DNA of 64,000 bases from Branchiostoma floridae (Eukaryota > Chordata > Leptocardii > Amphioxiformes > Branchiostomatidae), in the NCBI RefSeq assembly GCF_000003815.2, contig NC_049981.1, positions 14,411,729 through 14,475,728 on the forward strand, written 5' to 3'. Positions 33,313 to 44,902 of the stretch are shown piece by piece (within the stretch, counting starts at the first letter, position 1; the number at the start of each line of letters is the position of its first letter). The position numbers and the translations under genes were made by a program. A model generated the notes under the pieces. It made no database searches. It was not told where the DNA came from and saw only the letters and a program-made list of their open reading frames with translations.

Positions 33313-33859
33313 CGTAGGTAAAACAAGATGTACATGTACTAGGGCCAAAGGTAAACAGGCTACGAAACACCAGTTGTACAGTCAAACCAGTCGAACCGCA
33401 GGTGAACGTAGGGCATGAGTCTAAATAATATGTACCGGGTCATGGTTTGACCCATGTTCATGGGTGTAAACAAATACCCATATGCATGGTGCATGCGTCA
33501 AAAAGACTTACATAATGTTTATATATTTTCCTACGACAATGCTGTAAATTTTTATTTCTATAGAAACCACGTCAATTTCAACTACATCCAGGTACACATA
33601 AATATATATGAAGAGAGAGATAGAATGGATGTAAGAAATATGTATATGAACAAAACAAAACAACCACACACAACTGCAGCTCGGTTTTGAACACAAAGTT
33701 TAATCCACATAAACCACCAGTACCAATTTCAAAAGAGATATAAATGAATGCGTCATCAAAGGAAGTAAAAACACCCTTAATAGCCATCGATATGTAAATA
33801 CAAACCCTAGACTTTTGTCGATGCAAATTAAAAATTCCAGTTAGTAAAAAAACTGTGCG

Positions 33860-35791
33860 AAGAGCGAAGGCTAATTAATATTCATAAGCGGGGCCCCACG
33901 ATTCCGTTACTGTTTATTTATTATTTATTTTTTTTTACAGTGTTCTCGCCAGGCCTTTTCAGCATAGCGGGCCGATACGCTGTGGCCTGGAAAAACGACG
34001 CTGTAAAAGGCCCGCTACGCTGCTTTTTCATCTAGCGTAGCGGCAAAAAAATTGGGAAATAAAGAAAAACATCGTAGTAAAAATACATAGGCATGTGCCA
34101 AGCACGCGCCTTCGCTGTTTCAGGAAGTTATCAGCTCCAAGGGAGGTGTTTTATAGCACCGGCCCGCCGTACCGCTGTCTTGCAGCCCCTCCCACCCGTC
34201 CCAGGACCGCCGCGGAAATGTAAACAAAGCGGCGAGAAGGCCTTGCCGCACGTTCATCAGCGGGGTGGAATCCCTCCCCGGAACAGCCAATATGCATAAG
34301 CTTTCCCGTAAAACTCCTTATTTGGGGAGCGTGGTTGATGTAAACAAAGGCCCTTACTAGTAGTTGCGTCATTTCTTTTTCTGTGAGGAAAATACAATCA
34401 ATTCTTTCTGACACATTTCTAGAGCAAGAACGGGTCGCGTTCCCAAATTTCCTGTTCTAAATTTTGCGTGTGCCGCCCTGCTTTCGCGCCAAAAAATGCT
34501 AAAAGTGTAGCGAGTGTGCCTTGCCGCGAGTTATCAGTGGGGTGGGATCCCTCCCCGGAACAGCCAGTGCCCGGGGAATGTCCCGTATTTGGGGATCGGG
34601 GTTGACCAACAGGCAGATACTAGTAGTTGCGTAATTTTTATTTCAGCGCGGGAAATAGAATCAATTCTTTCCGACATAATTTTGGAACAATAGCGGGTCG
34701 CGTTCCCAAAATTCCTGTTCTAAATTTGAAGCTCTTTGGCTCGGCAACGTAAGTTACAAACCATCGTAAGTTTGTATGTAAAACCCGGGCGTCAGGCAAG
34801 CCTCGCAAAGTGACCCCGCCCACAAACCGCCAGGGCAGTGTCGGCAGTGTTAGTGGGTTCCTTCGCCGACTTTGTCAAAGGGCCGCCGGCTATCAATCAA
34901 ACGCGGATGTTGATTAGAGTTTCAAACAGTCATGGTGCCGTACAGCGAAATTCATGCTTCGTGAATACATTCCTTGCATGGACTTTCTTTCCCACAGCGG
35001 TGCTTCTACAAAATATTTATTAGACTGTAACACTGAGTCCCACATGTTTTAAAGAATAGAATCTGACGCGAAACAGCGGTTTTTGCCCGGTATTTTTCTT
35101 GAAACATGTCCGTGGGAATATCGTCTGACGGCGAGGCGGCGACGCAGGGATATCAAACCGTCAACATTACATAAGTCGCACGGTGGCTAACAACGCTGCG
35201 AAGATAACGTTACTAGCGCTCTAACTTAGTAAGCGCTTCAACTTCGGATGGCAACCCGGACAATATTTATCAAGTACTGTTGAGCTGAGTAAAGTTTGTT
35301 GTTTATGAGTTTTTAGTTGTCTTTGAAGCTTTTATCCGAAATATTGTTACGTCAAACTGCTGAAGAAAAGTTAAGTGACTGCTACGATGATCGTAGATAT
35401 GGCCCTAAAAACTGATAAAATAAGCCTTCTCAATAGCCTAAAATGCAAGAGCTACCGGGGGGCTTCGCCCCCTGGGTCCCCCCACATTGCCTGTCACATA
35501 ACCTAACGGTTAGCTCCGTACGTTTTTAGAAGGTTCCGTTTATCACGGAATTGCTGTTTCAGAAATCTCACGGACTTATGCTTACAAACATTCCTAACTT
35601 GTGTTTCTTCTTCTTTCTTTCTTTCTCCTGTCAAATTTTCAAAGCGAATCATCTCCGTCGTTCCTGGACCGAATGTTTTGCACAATGCATATGGTAGAGT
35701 GGACCAATACCTAAAAGTCTGGTACAGGCGTGCATGGAGTATTTATTTAAAGAACCCAATTTTCATTTTTGGCGTATATCACTTCAAAATG
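33860..35791. other. Unclassified insert with GC-rich tandem duplication
   Basis: Similarity to the IgR3/IgR2 spacer stops near 33860 and receptor sequence resumes only at about 37200. The region holds palindromic GCGTAGCGG/CCGCTACGC stretches near 33970-34040, a direct duplication of about 263 bp (34240-34460 and 34519-34725; CCTTGCCGC, GGGATCCCTCCCCGGAACAG, CGGGTCGCGTTCCCAAA), CpG-rich sequence around 34800-34900 and GGGGGGCTTCGCCCCCTGG at about 35456. No ORF is convincing. Possibly a nonautonomous DNA element or displaced promoter DNA. Confidence 0.5.
34240..34725. repeat. Direct tandem duplication, about 263 bp period
   Basis: CGGGTCGCGTTCCCAAA occurs at 34431 and 34694. Upstream of each lie ACTAGTAGTTGCGT, CAATTCTTTC and CCCTCCCCGGAACAGCCA in the same order. 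The units differ by small indels. No coding content. Confidence 0.8.
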
Positions 35792-37196
35792 ACCCATTTC
35801 GGGGTTTTACGGGACCTGTTTTGGCCATTCTCGACGTTTAGTGCGTTCCATATATGGCAAACAAAGCAATAACTCCCGCCCTGGGCGACAGGTGACAGGT
35901 GTCAGTCTGCTAATTAATTGAATTGTGCCGCCAGCCAATCAGCGAAGAGAAAGGAACACTTCGTCGGCAATGACGCAACATTTGATTGTCATGTTTATAT
36001 GTAGACGGAACCATTCATATTTGAGAGGATTTTGTAATTTGTGTTACTCCATAAAAGGTTACTGCAAAGAAAATAGGAATATAATATGTGACCATTATTT
36101 TGAAAACAGCAATTACAAATATACACAAAATATATAAACGGAAAGAAACTTTTAGGTTTGAGATTTTTATGCAGACCTTCTTGAAGATTCCACCCCGGAC
36201 TCGTCCATTTTTAATTTTACATTTACGTCACAGACTCCCGCAGCAACTGCATTTAGTCTGCAGTTTTCTGCGCATTTTACGTCAGCTTCTACCCAGTTTC
36301 GGTTGTCATCGGTAGCAGAACATCTTTAGGTGAGAAATGGCTAGCCTTACATTGTTCACTCCGTTGTTAATGTACATTGAAAGGTGTTTTCGTTTGTGAA
36401 ATTCGTCAAAACAACGTTATATGAGAACTGTGGAACGCTGGTACCGCAGGCAAGTGCTGACAAGCCACTGCCGTCGTTGTGTATCTCCGTTTGTTGTCAA
36501 AAACATGCATGAACTGATAACGTTAGTAGGCGAAATCAGNNNNNNNNNNNNNNNNNNNNNNNNNNNNNNNNNNNNNNNNNNNNNNNNNNNNNNNNNNNNN
36601 NNNNNNNNNNNNNNNNNNNNNNNNNNNNNNNNNNNNNNNGATGTCATGGTGTTTTCTGCATCATTTCTGTTTTTGACGGTAACTAGCTATCTTTATTTTG
36701 ATCGTGACGACGTCCACATACTAGTATTTTTCTGTGGGGAGGGGGGGGGGGGTTCAAATATATTATGCTGCTTATTGTGTAACAGTGGGGTTTAAGCGCT
36801 GCCAAACTGACCACGTCAGTTGCTCTAGAGCTTTTGGTGTTCGATTTGTAATCCGCCGACCCGGGGTCGATCCCCGTTATCGGCATGTTTGTTTCTTTCT
36901 GTTTTTTAATTTATAATTTTGTTAATATTAAATTAATTCATCCTTTGGACTGTGATTTGTGTAGATGTTATACCAAATGTCACTCGTTTGACTTCTATAT
37001 GATGGCTTTAATTTCATTCATGTCAATCCTTTTTGATCCTTGATGTCGGCCTTGGTAGTAGTTCATTTCGAGAAGTTACTGTTAGAATGTTCAATTTTTG
37101 CGCAGGAGTGATTTGGAACAGTTCAATTTTGCATGGGAACGGGTATGGCTGAAATATGCTGTATTTGCTCTCAAGCAAATGTCGGCCTTTCTAGTT
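35792..37196. repeat. Short copy of the duplicated segment of 14526-17354
   Basis: It matches the long copy from ACCCATTTCGGGGTTTTACG to TTTTTGATCC (about 37038), jumps to GATGTCGGCCTTGGTAGTAG and ends CTAGTT at 37196, so about 1.45 kb of the long copy is absent. It contains a 100-N gap and the tRNA-like remnant near 36795-36885. It abuts the 3' flank of IgR4. Confidence 0.8.
36540..36639. other. Assembly gap (exactly 100 N)
   Basis: A gap of exactly 100 N, typical of an unknown-size placeholder. The long copy has about 47 bases at the corresponding place (15308-15346 region), so the true gap may be small. Confidence 0.98.
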
Positions 37197-37252
37197 GTAG
37201 GTTGGATTTCTACGTTATGACGGAGGTCGGCGGGGCGATAGGATAGGTCCAT

Positions 37253-40200
37253 TCAGTGTTTCTGCAGACTCTGGTAGATGGCAGGTCTCAGCTCCTGGTA
37301 GTCATCACTGGGCTGGGGTGGTTGGATCGTTTCCATGGGAACTTCGTAGTCGTACTCGTCGTCACTTCCGCTTCCGGGTGGTTGTGACGCCACCCTTTGG
37401 TCCGGATGTGCCACGTTTTCATAATGTCTATCAGCGGGGTTCCTGGCGTCTGGACAAATGTGGAAAATGATATTACTGTAATTCTTGTACCTTTTACCAA
37501 TTCCTGACATTATAAGTTTGTGAAATTACCAGACTTCCACAAGTAAGTAGCCATTGGAACCTGAAGAAGGTTGCGGTGGACGGAGCCGACGGAAAAGTCT
37601 ATTACGAACTTTATACCATTATAGTACAGAGCAAATTGCTCCACTGAGCGTTATTTCCTTGTGAGACTATACTGAACTTTGTTTCTTGGTTTATTTTGCA
37701 AAACTGGAAAACCACTTTATGTTTAACAGACATGCAGACATTTGGAAGAAAATGAACTTGTGACATACATTTGTTGATTATCAAAGCGTTTTCTCTTTGC
37801 AATGTAGAACTTGATCTTAAAACGCCGCACTAGCTAAAATATACAATTGATCAGGTTTAGTACACATGAGAGTTCTCACTACTTTTAGCCCTATATTAAA
37901 AATATCCTTGAAACAATATGTACATGTACATGAACAGTGCAACTTAAGCTTGGCATTAGTAGTATTGGAAAGCGTTTCAGTACAAAGGGAAAGTCTAGTT
38001 CAAACCAAACCATCAGGCAACCCTTATTCCTTATTTACCTCCGTCATCCTTATCCCTACCAGCTCGCTTCCTCCGCTTTACAACAAAGAAGTAAGCTGCA
38101 ACTCCTGCCACGGCCATGCAGCCAAGCGCAACTCCGACCCCAATACCGGCCTGAGCGCCTGGAGATAGTCCTCCTGAAGGGTAAATGATTTCTATTAGTA
38201 TTCTTATACCTCTGATAAACATTACATTTAAGACCTATTGAAATAGGTCTTAAATGTAATGTCTATCAGAGGCTGCAAAATATGTTTACCTTGAAAATAC
38301 TGCAATCTACGGTTTCAACCGTAACTAAAATGTGTTGTTAAGATTCAGAGCTGGTGCCTCAATTAAGGTCATTCTTTGAATTGTACAAAATGGATAGGAC
38401 CATTGTTTTCGTAAATTGATAATTATCAACTTTTAGGATAGTAATTCGTTTTTTAACTAACTTAAAAAGTGACTACAATTACATGTCCTACAGACAAATT
38501 CTGTTGGTTTTCATAAAAAACATGCCTACGTTTGTTCATAAAATGAGTAACACTTTACAAGTACACATGATTATTTTGCGACATAAAATGATACGTCTGA
38601 CAATTGAACATTCTAACGCCATCACCGTTACCCTATCATCAGTAATAGAGGCCAAAATGATGAAATAAGCACAATGTGGTGAATTGTTATCGTCGTTTTG
38701 ATTTAAGACAAACGCTTATAGTGCTAAAACAATAAGAAGAGTCTAGCAAGAAGGAAGTGATTAGCTAAAGCAGAGAAGCGTTAGGAAGAAGAAATCTTTA
38801 GGGATGGGCTGTTACTGTTAAAAAGCCATGAAGGGTTGTCACCTGTTTGCGGGGCTTTTGAGACTCCGGGATCTACAAGAAAACAAAATACGTGTAGTTG
38901 GAGTAAGTAAATACGCTGCACACAAAATTCACTGAAGGAAAAACTTCGGCAATCACAATTACAATAGAGATTATTTGTGTAAGTACAAAACATATTGCTT
39001 GCACAAGGGATAGCTACAAGAAACTTGCCATAGACTAAAAGAAAACTATTGAGGACTAAAAGAAAACAAGAGTTCGTAGACCTCAGGCCTGCATGAAATG
39101 TATTGGGTTTCTGTAGACCTATTGGGTATTTTTGCCTTTTTGTCTGTGGTACGTGGTTGGAAAAATGAGCTTTTTACCGTGTTGGTTGTGCACCATGCAA
39201 AAGTCTGACTCTGAAATTCCATTTTCTGAATTTGTAAGTTTGGACATGGATGAACATTACTTATTTTGGATTTCTTAAGTATGTAACCAACAACAGTACT
39301 TTGAAGTTGTTGAGACGCTACCTTTTTTTGTCTCAGATGGCCCATGCACATGTAGTTACTCTGTCACATGATATACTAATATCTTCCTATTTCAATGTAC
39401 TGACCTAATGCAGCTGCTAAGTCTCCTTGGTTTGTGTTCTTCCAATGATATTCATTAAAGATTTATTTCTGGGGTGTTATTCACTTGACATCGGAATGTT
39501 ACTTGCATAATTTGACCAATGATACTTTTATCTGTAGTTCCATAGACATTAGACAATATGAATAGTGGTAGCCCCCATGCAGCAGCAACAGTTAGTCCCC
39601 AGGGTGGTATGATATTTTCATTCAATCCATCCAACCCAAACCTAAATCTCCTGTAGTATCTAAGCCAAATTTAACAGCATAATTTACTATGAAAAATGTC
39701 CTTGTCAATCCCATTTATAGATGGCAAGCTGCTGGCAATGTAGCCTGATTAAATCTCGCTTATAGCAGCCCGCCAAACATCCGCCGGCCCGCGGGGAGGG
39801 GCCAGTTACAGCCCTGGACAGCGGAGTTTGTGTTACACAGACTACTGGCAATGGAAGCTTTGAAAAGTTCAGAAGCTGTTGTAGTCAGAGCAAACACCCA
39901 GCAAACATCCCCGCAAACCAATGAGCAGTTGCTTAGAAGGGGAATTTCATCATATATTTGCCGCGACAAAATGCAACCAACGATACTGAATTTAAAACAG
40001 AACAAAGCTAAGCCTCCACCACTTAACCCTGCCTGTACCATAGATTAAGCAGGCCCAAAAACCAAGCGAATATGACTAGCCCAAAACAACAAATTACCTG
40101 TATACAGTATGGAAATGGCATTACCAAAGAAACAAAAAGAAACACAGGACAAATCATACACATACCTTTCTCTTATGCCCACACTCTATACAGTTCTCCT

Positions 40201-43200
40201 CCACATTAGAAAATTGCATCTTCTTCTGTTTAAGTTCAAGTTCAACCATGATTGCCAACAGGGTAAAGGAACTTGTACCGAAACTTAAAACTCAGTACTA
40301 TACAGCTCTAGAAACACCACAAAGAGTAATAAGCAAACTCCAATTATACCTGACCAACAGATATATAATCTTGTACACTCCCGTCATCTGGCAAACTGTC
40401 AGTGCCACTAAGTAACCTGATACATTGAAGGTGGCCCAGGCCAGATGATGGTTCTACACCCAACCATAATCTGTTTTTAAAACCAAGCAGATATTGGGAG
40501 GATGCCCCAACCACACAAAAACAGGATCAACCTATACAGTATCAAGTTCAAGCACTAGGAGGCCCAAAATCAAACCTGACCACCAGGACACCACAAACAA
40601 CTCACGTACCAAATAGCAACACAATGGTACCTTGCGTTCCGGAGATACAGCGCACGCCCCGTGCCCGCACAAAAGGTAACCTAAAATGTCAAGTTCAAGC
40701 ACCAAGGGCGCCAAAATCAAAATTGAGCATTATTCAGCCACCGCCGACACATGTGCCAAATATCATCGCGCCAGCACCAGCCGTTCAGAAGATATAACTC
40801 CGGAAACACCCCTCTCGGACACAAAATTCGACCTGCCGGGTCAAGTTCAAACGCGACAAGGCCCAAAGTCAATCCTAGGCAACAGGCAACAACCCCCCAC
40901 CCATGCACCAAAAATCGTCGCAATCGCGCGTATCGTTCCGGACACACAGCGCCAAAAGTGCCCCAAAAACACCAAAAATGCCACCTGCAATGTCAAGTTC
41001 AAACGCCAGGAGGCCCAAAATCAAACCTGAGTGTTAGGCTACCACCCCCAACTCACGTACCAAAAATCGTCGTGCTCGCACCATCCGTTCACGAGATACA
41101 GCGCCCTACATCCCCGGCTACCGAAAAGTTCCCACCAGCATCAAAACCATACCTGCATACATGCAGGTAACTATTGCGGACTGAAAAAACTACAATGGAC
41201 AGGATTAGATGTGATAAAAGTGTGGAAGTATGGAAATAAGTGAAACAAAAACATTTTGCTCTGCCTTCACCTGGTGATTTGGATGCAGTGTTTGGGGAGG
41301 AGGTGTCAACAGAGAACAAACGAACAAAAACATATCATCTATAATTATCAGAAAATAGTCCAAGATGATGGTGGAATATTCCCTGTAAGAGAAATTTGAA
41401 GGACTGGTATAGATACGGAAATTGATTACAAGGTCATCCAGAAGTTTAACACAGCGTTTTTTTAACACACACTTCTAGACAAATTAAAACGTGTAATACC
41501 TGTCTGTCCCTTTGGTGTAGTAGGAATGGCACTTGGATCTACAAATGCAATTCATTATCATTAACATGTGACGTCGGATAATAACAGGCTTAAGCATTGA
41601 GGCAGCTACAACTACAGTACTACTGCTAGTTAAGCCGAAGGCAGTTGGAAAAAAATGTACCAGAGAGAAAGATGTACAAATAGTGGATACAAGTGTAACG
41701 TTACATCACATAGCTTTTGATGTACCGTGTACAAGTCATAAAAATACATGTATGTTTAAGCAAATAGACATAGGTGTCAAAATCAATATTGTTTAATACA
41801 ATAAAACAAATTTATCTAATCAATGGCTCAATCACCTATGAATGTATGCATACTAGTACAAAATGCAACCATATCGGACACAAATTATATACATTGTAGT
41901 AGTAATACAGTTCTCATCAATTGCTTACTGACAAATGAACGTCTTGGAACTTAGTGAAGAAAGTGAAGTACCTTTCTCTGTAGTGACGCTCACTACAGCT
42001 GATGTCCTGGATTGGATAGGATCTGGTCCTGAAGCTGTACACTGTACCCTGTACGTCACTCCGTACTTTGTTGTAGTAAAGTTGAATGTTGATGTGGCGT
42101 CTCCAACTCCCTGGGAGTTATTAGAGGATGTGTATGTGGGATTTACAGACACCGGTGTGCCATTTTCTGTGACAGACCATCCAAGACTGGCAGGTGGCCG
42201 TCCCCCTGTACTGGTACAGGTGAAGGTGACGGGGTCAAACTGGACTTGAACAATAGGACCTGTTGGTTGTTCTGTGGTGGGAAAAGAGTCAACAGACCAT
42301 CTAAATATCAATGTCTTTTTTCAATTCTGCTACAACTCCAAAAGGAAAATACTACTACTGTCTGTAAATGAAATGTAAAGATATACGTCAAGATGAGGCA
42401 TATACGCTGAGGGGAGGTCAAGGTCAATATGTTTTCTGGAACATTTGTGGTGTGGATGATGATATAATGTAGTATTGCAATGTGTGACTTAATACGTCTG
42501 AACAGAAAGGTTTTCGTCATAGCAGTTTTTGGTTTGGCTAATCTACACCAGCCTCCTGTCTCGAGCTGAATGCTGTGTTCATATGTATCATTTACCCGTA
42601 GGAATATATCGTGGATCGCTTTTTCGCTGCTAAACGGACACAAGAAATTGTCATGAAAATTGTTTAAGTCATCCAATAGTACTACTCACGGAAAACCTGG
42701 AGATTAACAAATGTTACCGGACTCAGGGTTTGGGCTGTGACAATACATCTGTACTCATCTTCATCCCCAATGGTGACACCTGTCAGTCTCAGGTTTGAGA
42801 TTCCATCTATTGCCATTCGTCCAGCAAACTGAGGTGGTGGTGAAGCTACAGCATTGGTTGTGCTGCCTGTTGTCCTCACATACAGGTTTTGAAAAGTTCC
42901 ACCGATACGCATAGTCCAGGTGACAATAATCCAGTCCCCATCAGCAGTCTGATCATAGTCACAAGGAAGTATGACGTCACTTCCAGTCAAGGCCTTCCTT
43001 GTGTATGTGGACTGTGCTGTAACTGCATAGTATGGTTTGAACGTAATGTCACGGACGATTCTCTGACTATTGTCTGCCAAATGTAACAGCCGTAAGATAA
43101 GAATAGCCCAATTTTCAGAGAAACAAGTACGTCATAACGAAAAGTCTAATTTCTACACATCTTGATTATTTACCTCCATGAAAAAAATGGAGGTATAGTT

Positions 43201-43218
43201 TTTGGTGTGTCTGTGTGT

Positions 43219-43250
<32 letters not shown>

Positions 43251-44468
43251 CCGCATATTTGTGGTCATCATAACTTGAGAACCTCTTGATGGACCACGAT
43301 GATATTTGGTATGTGGGTAGGGGTTGGGAAGATGAAGGTCAAGGTCAATTTGGGGCCCCCTGGTGTGTGACCTTGGTACTGCAGCGAAACTTCCGGTTTC
43401 GCTATCTCGGTGTTCTGAACATGCTATGGTCAAGATTTTTGAGTATTAGATAGCTCTTGTGCTCAGGAAAAAATGACATAAGTTTGGGCCCCCTAGCGTC
43501 TAGTTTTGGGATAGCAAGGGCATTTTTGTCAAAAACTTCTGACGAGGATAGCTCAAGAAGGGAACAACGGATTTTCATGATTTTTGGTATGTAGGTACCT
43601 TAGACAATGTTGTACAAAATAAAATACCAATTATGCAAAATAGGAGTACCTTTGCATAATTAATGAGAATATTCTATCATAGCAGTTTTTTTCAATATAT
43701 CTCTTGTCCCGTACGTCATATGGTCGTGACATTTGGGTTGTAGATAGCTTTTAGCGTCATGACAAAGTGGGGCAAGTTTCAGTCCCCTAACATTCAATTG
43801 TGGAACTGCAGGGGCGTTTTTGTCAAGACACTCCAAAGAGGATAACTGCAGAAAGGAACGGCGGATTGCCTGCATTTTACGTATGCAGGTAGCTTAGGCA
43901 AAGATGTTCCTAATGATATGCATTTTATGCAAATAAGTACTTAATTTGCATAATTAATGAGGAAATTGTATAATTCCATTGTTTGCAATAACTGGACTTC
44001 GATAAATGTAACACTTGTTAATTATAATCGGTGGTACATCTATAGATATCAAATATGCAAATGAGGAACTTTTTTGCATAATTTATGCAAAAATGGCAAA
44101 ACAACTTAATGATTAATGATTTGAATTGGGAATTTTACTGGTGACATGTGCACTGTACATTATTCAATGATGAACAACACCATGCATAAATCATGTTAAT
44201 GTTAAGTCATTTGCATGAAATTAACAAAAGCTCTAAATATTCATGGGGGTATGAGGTCGCCGAACTCTAGTTGTAACAGTACTGTCTAGTTCCTCTATTT
44301 ACGCTCGTTTAGATGAATATGAGTTGCTACGTCTACTGATTAAAGGAAGAAATGACAAATAGTATCAAGAAACTACAATCCTGAAGGAACTTGAAACTTG
44401 ACCTTACCTGTTATTACTTGGGTAAAGAAGAACGCGTACAAACAAAGCATGCTCAGCGAAATGTTCAT
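37253..44468 (-). CDS. IgR4: V plus shortened C2 receptor with full tyrosine tail
   Basis: Exons (minus), all phase 1: 44408-44468 signal (MNISLSMLCLYAFFFTQVIT); 42690-43022 V-set (VILPCDYDQT, VTWTMRIGG, DEDEYRCIV); 41972-42271 C2 domain (VTFTCTSTGG, YRVQCTASG); linkers 41500-41538 (DPSAIPTTPKGQT) and 38843-38872 (DPGVSKAPQT); 38039-38173 transmembrane (GVALGCMAVAGVAAYFFVV then KRRKR); 37253-37449 tail. 364 aa if the defective linker at 41271-41309 is skipped. Tail motifs: HYENV, DEYDYEVP, DDYQELRPAIYQSLQKH. The C2 exon lacks 13 residues before strand B that IgR3 has (39 nt, in frame). The transmembrane exon is unlike the other copies and strongly basic after the membrane, as if swapped or much diverged. 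V differences from IgR3 fall mainly in the loops between strands. The gene is interrupted by element copy D (43171-44272). Confidence 0.86.
38209..38272. repeat. Near-perfect intronic hairpin, about 30-bp arms
   Basis: The left arm CCTCTGATAAACATTACATT then TAAGACCTATT is followed after one base by AATAGGTCTTAAATGTAATG then TCTATCAGAGG. One mismatch in about 31 pairs. It lies in the IgR4 intron between linker 38843-38872 and the transmembrane exon, 36 bases upstream of the acceptor. Confidence 0.85.
40540..41130. repeat. Tandem repeat, about 150 bp unit, four copies
   Basis: TCAAGTTCAA followed by (G/A)C, then AGGCCCAAAATC, recurs at 40542, 40689, 40841 and 40993 (periods 147, 152, 152 bp). 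Each unit continues with ACCAAA(A)AT, a TTC(C/A)GGA-type stretch and ATACAGCGC. On the minus strand the units read GATTTTTGGTACGTG, like the modules of the hairpin element family. It lies in an IgR4 intron. Confidence 0.75.
41271..41309 (-). pseudogene. Dead linker-2 exon of IgR4 (acceptor AG changed to TG)
   Basis: The 39-nt stretch encodes VDTSSPNTASKSP and keeps its GTGAAGG donor, matching the IgR3 linker at 26230-26265. The two bases before it read TG (TTCTCTG) where IgR3 has AG (CCTCAG). Splicing should skip it. Being phase 1-1, skipping keeps the frame. Confidence 0.75.
43171..44272 (+). mobile_element. Hairpin/microsatellite dispersed element, copy D (in IgR4 signal-V intron)
   Basis: It starts with the perfect hairpin TACCTCCATG...CATGGAGGTA-type stem (43171-43195). 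A GTGT microsatellite follows, then GATATTTGGTATGTGGGTAG, GGGGCCCCCTGGTGTG and CTGCAG blocks and octamer-containing modules. It ends CATGGGGGTATGAGGTCGCC then GAACTCTAG. The hairpin TACCTCCATG pairs with CATGGGGGTA at the far end with one mismatch. The same intron in IgR3 (31763-32124) lacks it while the flanking sequence matches, a second empty site. Confidence 0.86.
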
Positions 44469-44902
44469 ATTTTAAGTCGTTTTCGTGACAAGGAAGTCTG
44501 TAACGAACAGAACAACTATTCACGTCAAACCTTCTAGACTTCCGCCACCAGGCCCACAATACAAAGGTTAAAGGTGAATCCGATTGTTACCAACAGGGCG
44601 GCATAGATTACGAGACTTGATTACACGGTTGGCGGAGAGTAGCATAAATATAGCGGAGTATACCGAAAGAGACAGTTATAACTTATGAAAAAAGTGCGTA
44701 ACGCACGTCAGTTATAAACGGCTTTCTAAGGGGATTATTTCTGCAACGGCCTACATACATGTCCAGAAATGGGTGAAATGTACGAAGTTTGGATCAGCCT
44801 ACGTCACACGTAATTTCCGACAACTTCTAGCTTCCGACAACTTCCGACAACCGCTGTCGGCAAAGTTCGGGAAACGTCGACAATTATCTGTGACGTAGCT
44901 AC

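Noticed and set aside
34151-34414. ORFs in the GC-rich duplicated block
   Set aside because: They arise from low stop density in CpG-rich DNA and are not conserved between the two repeat units.
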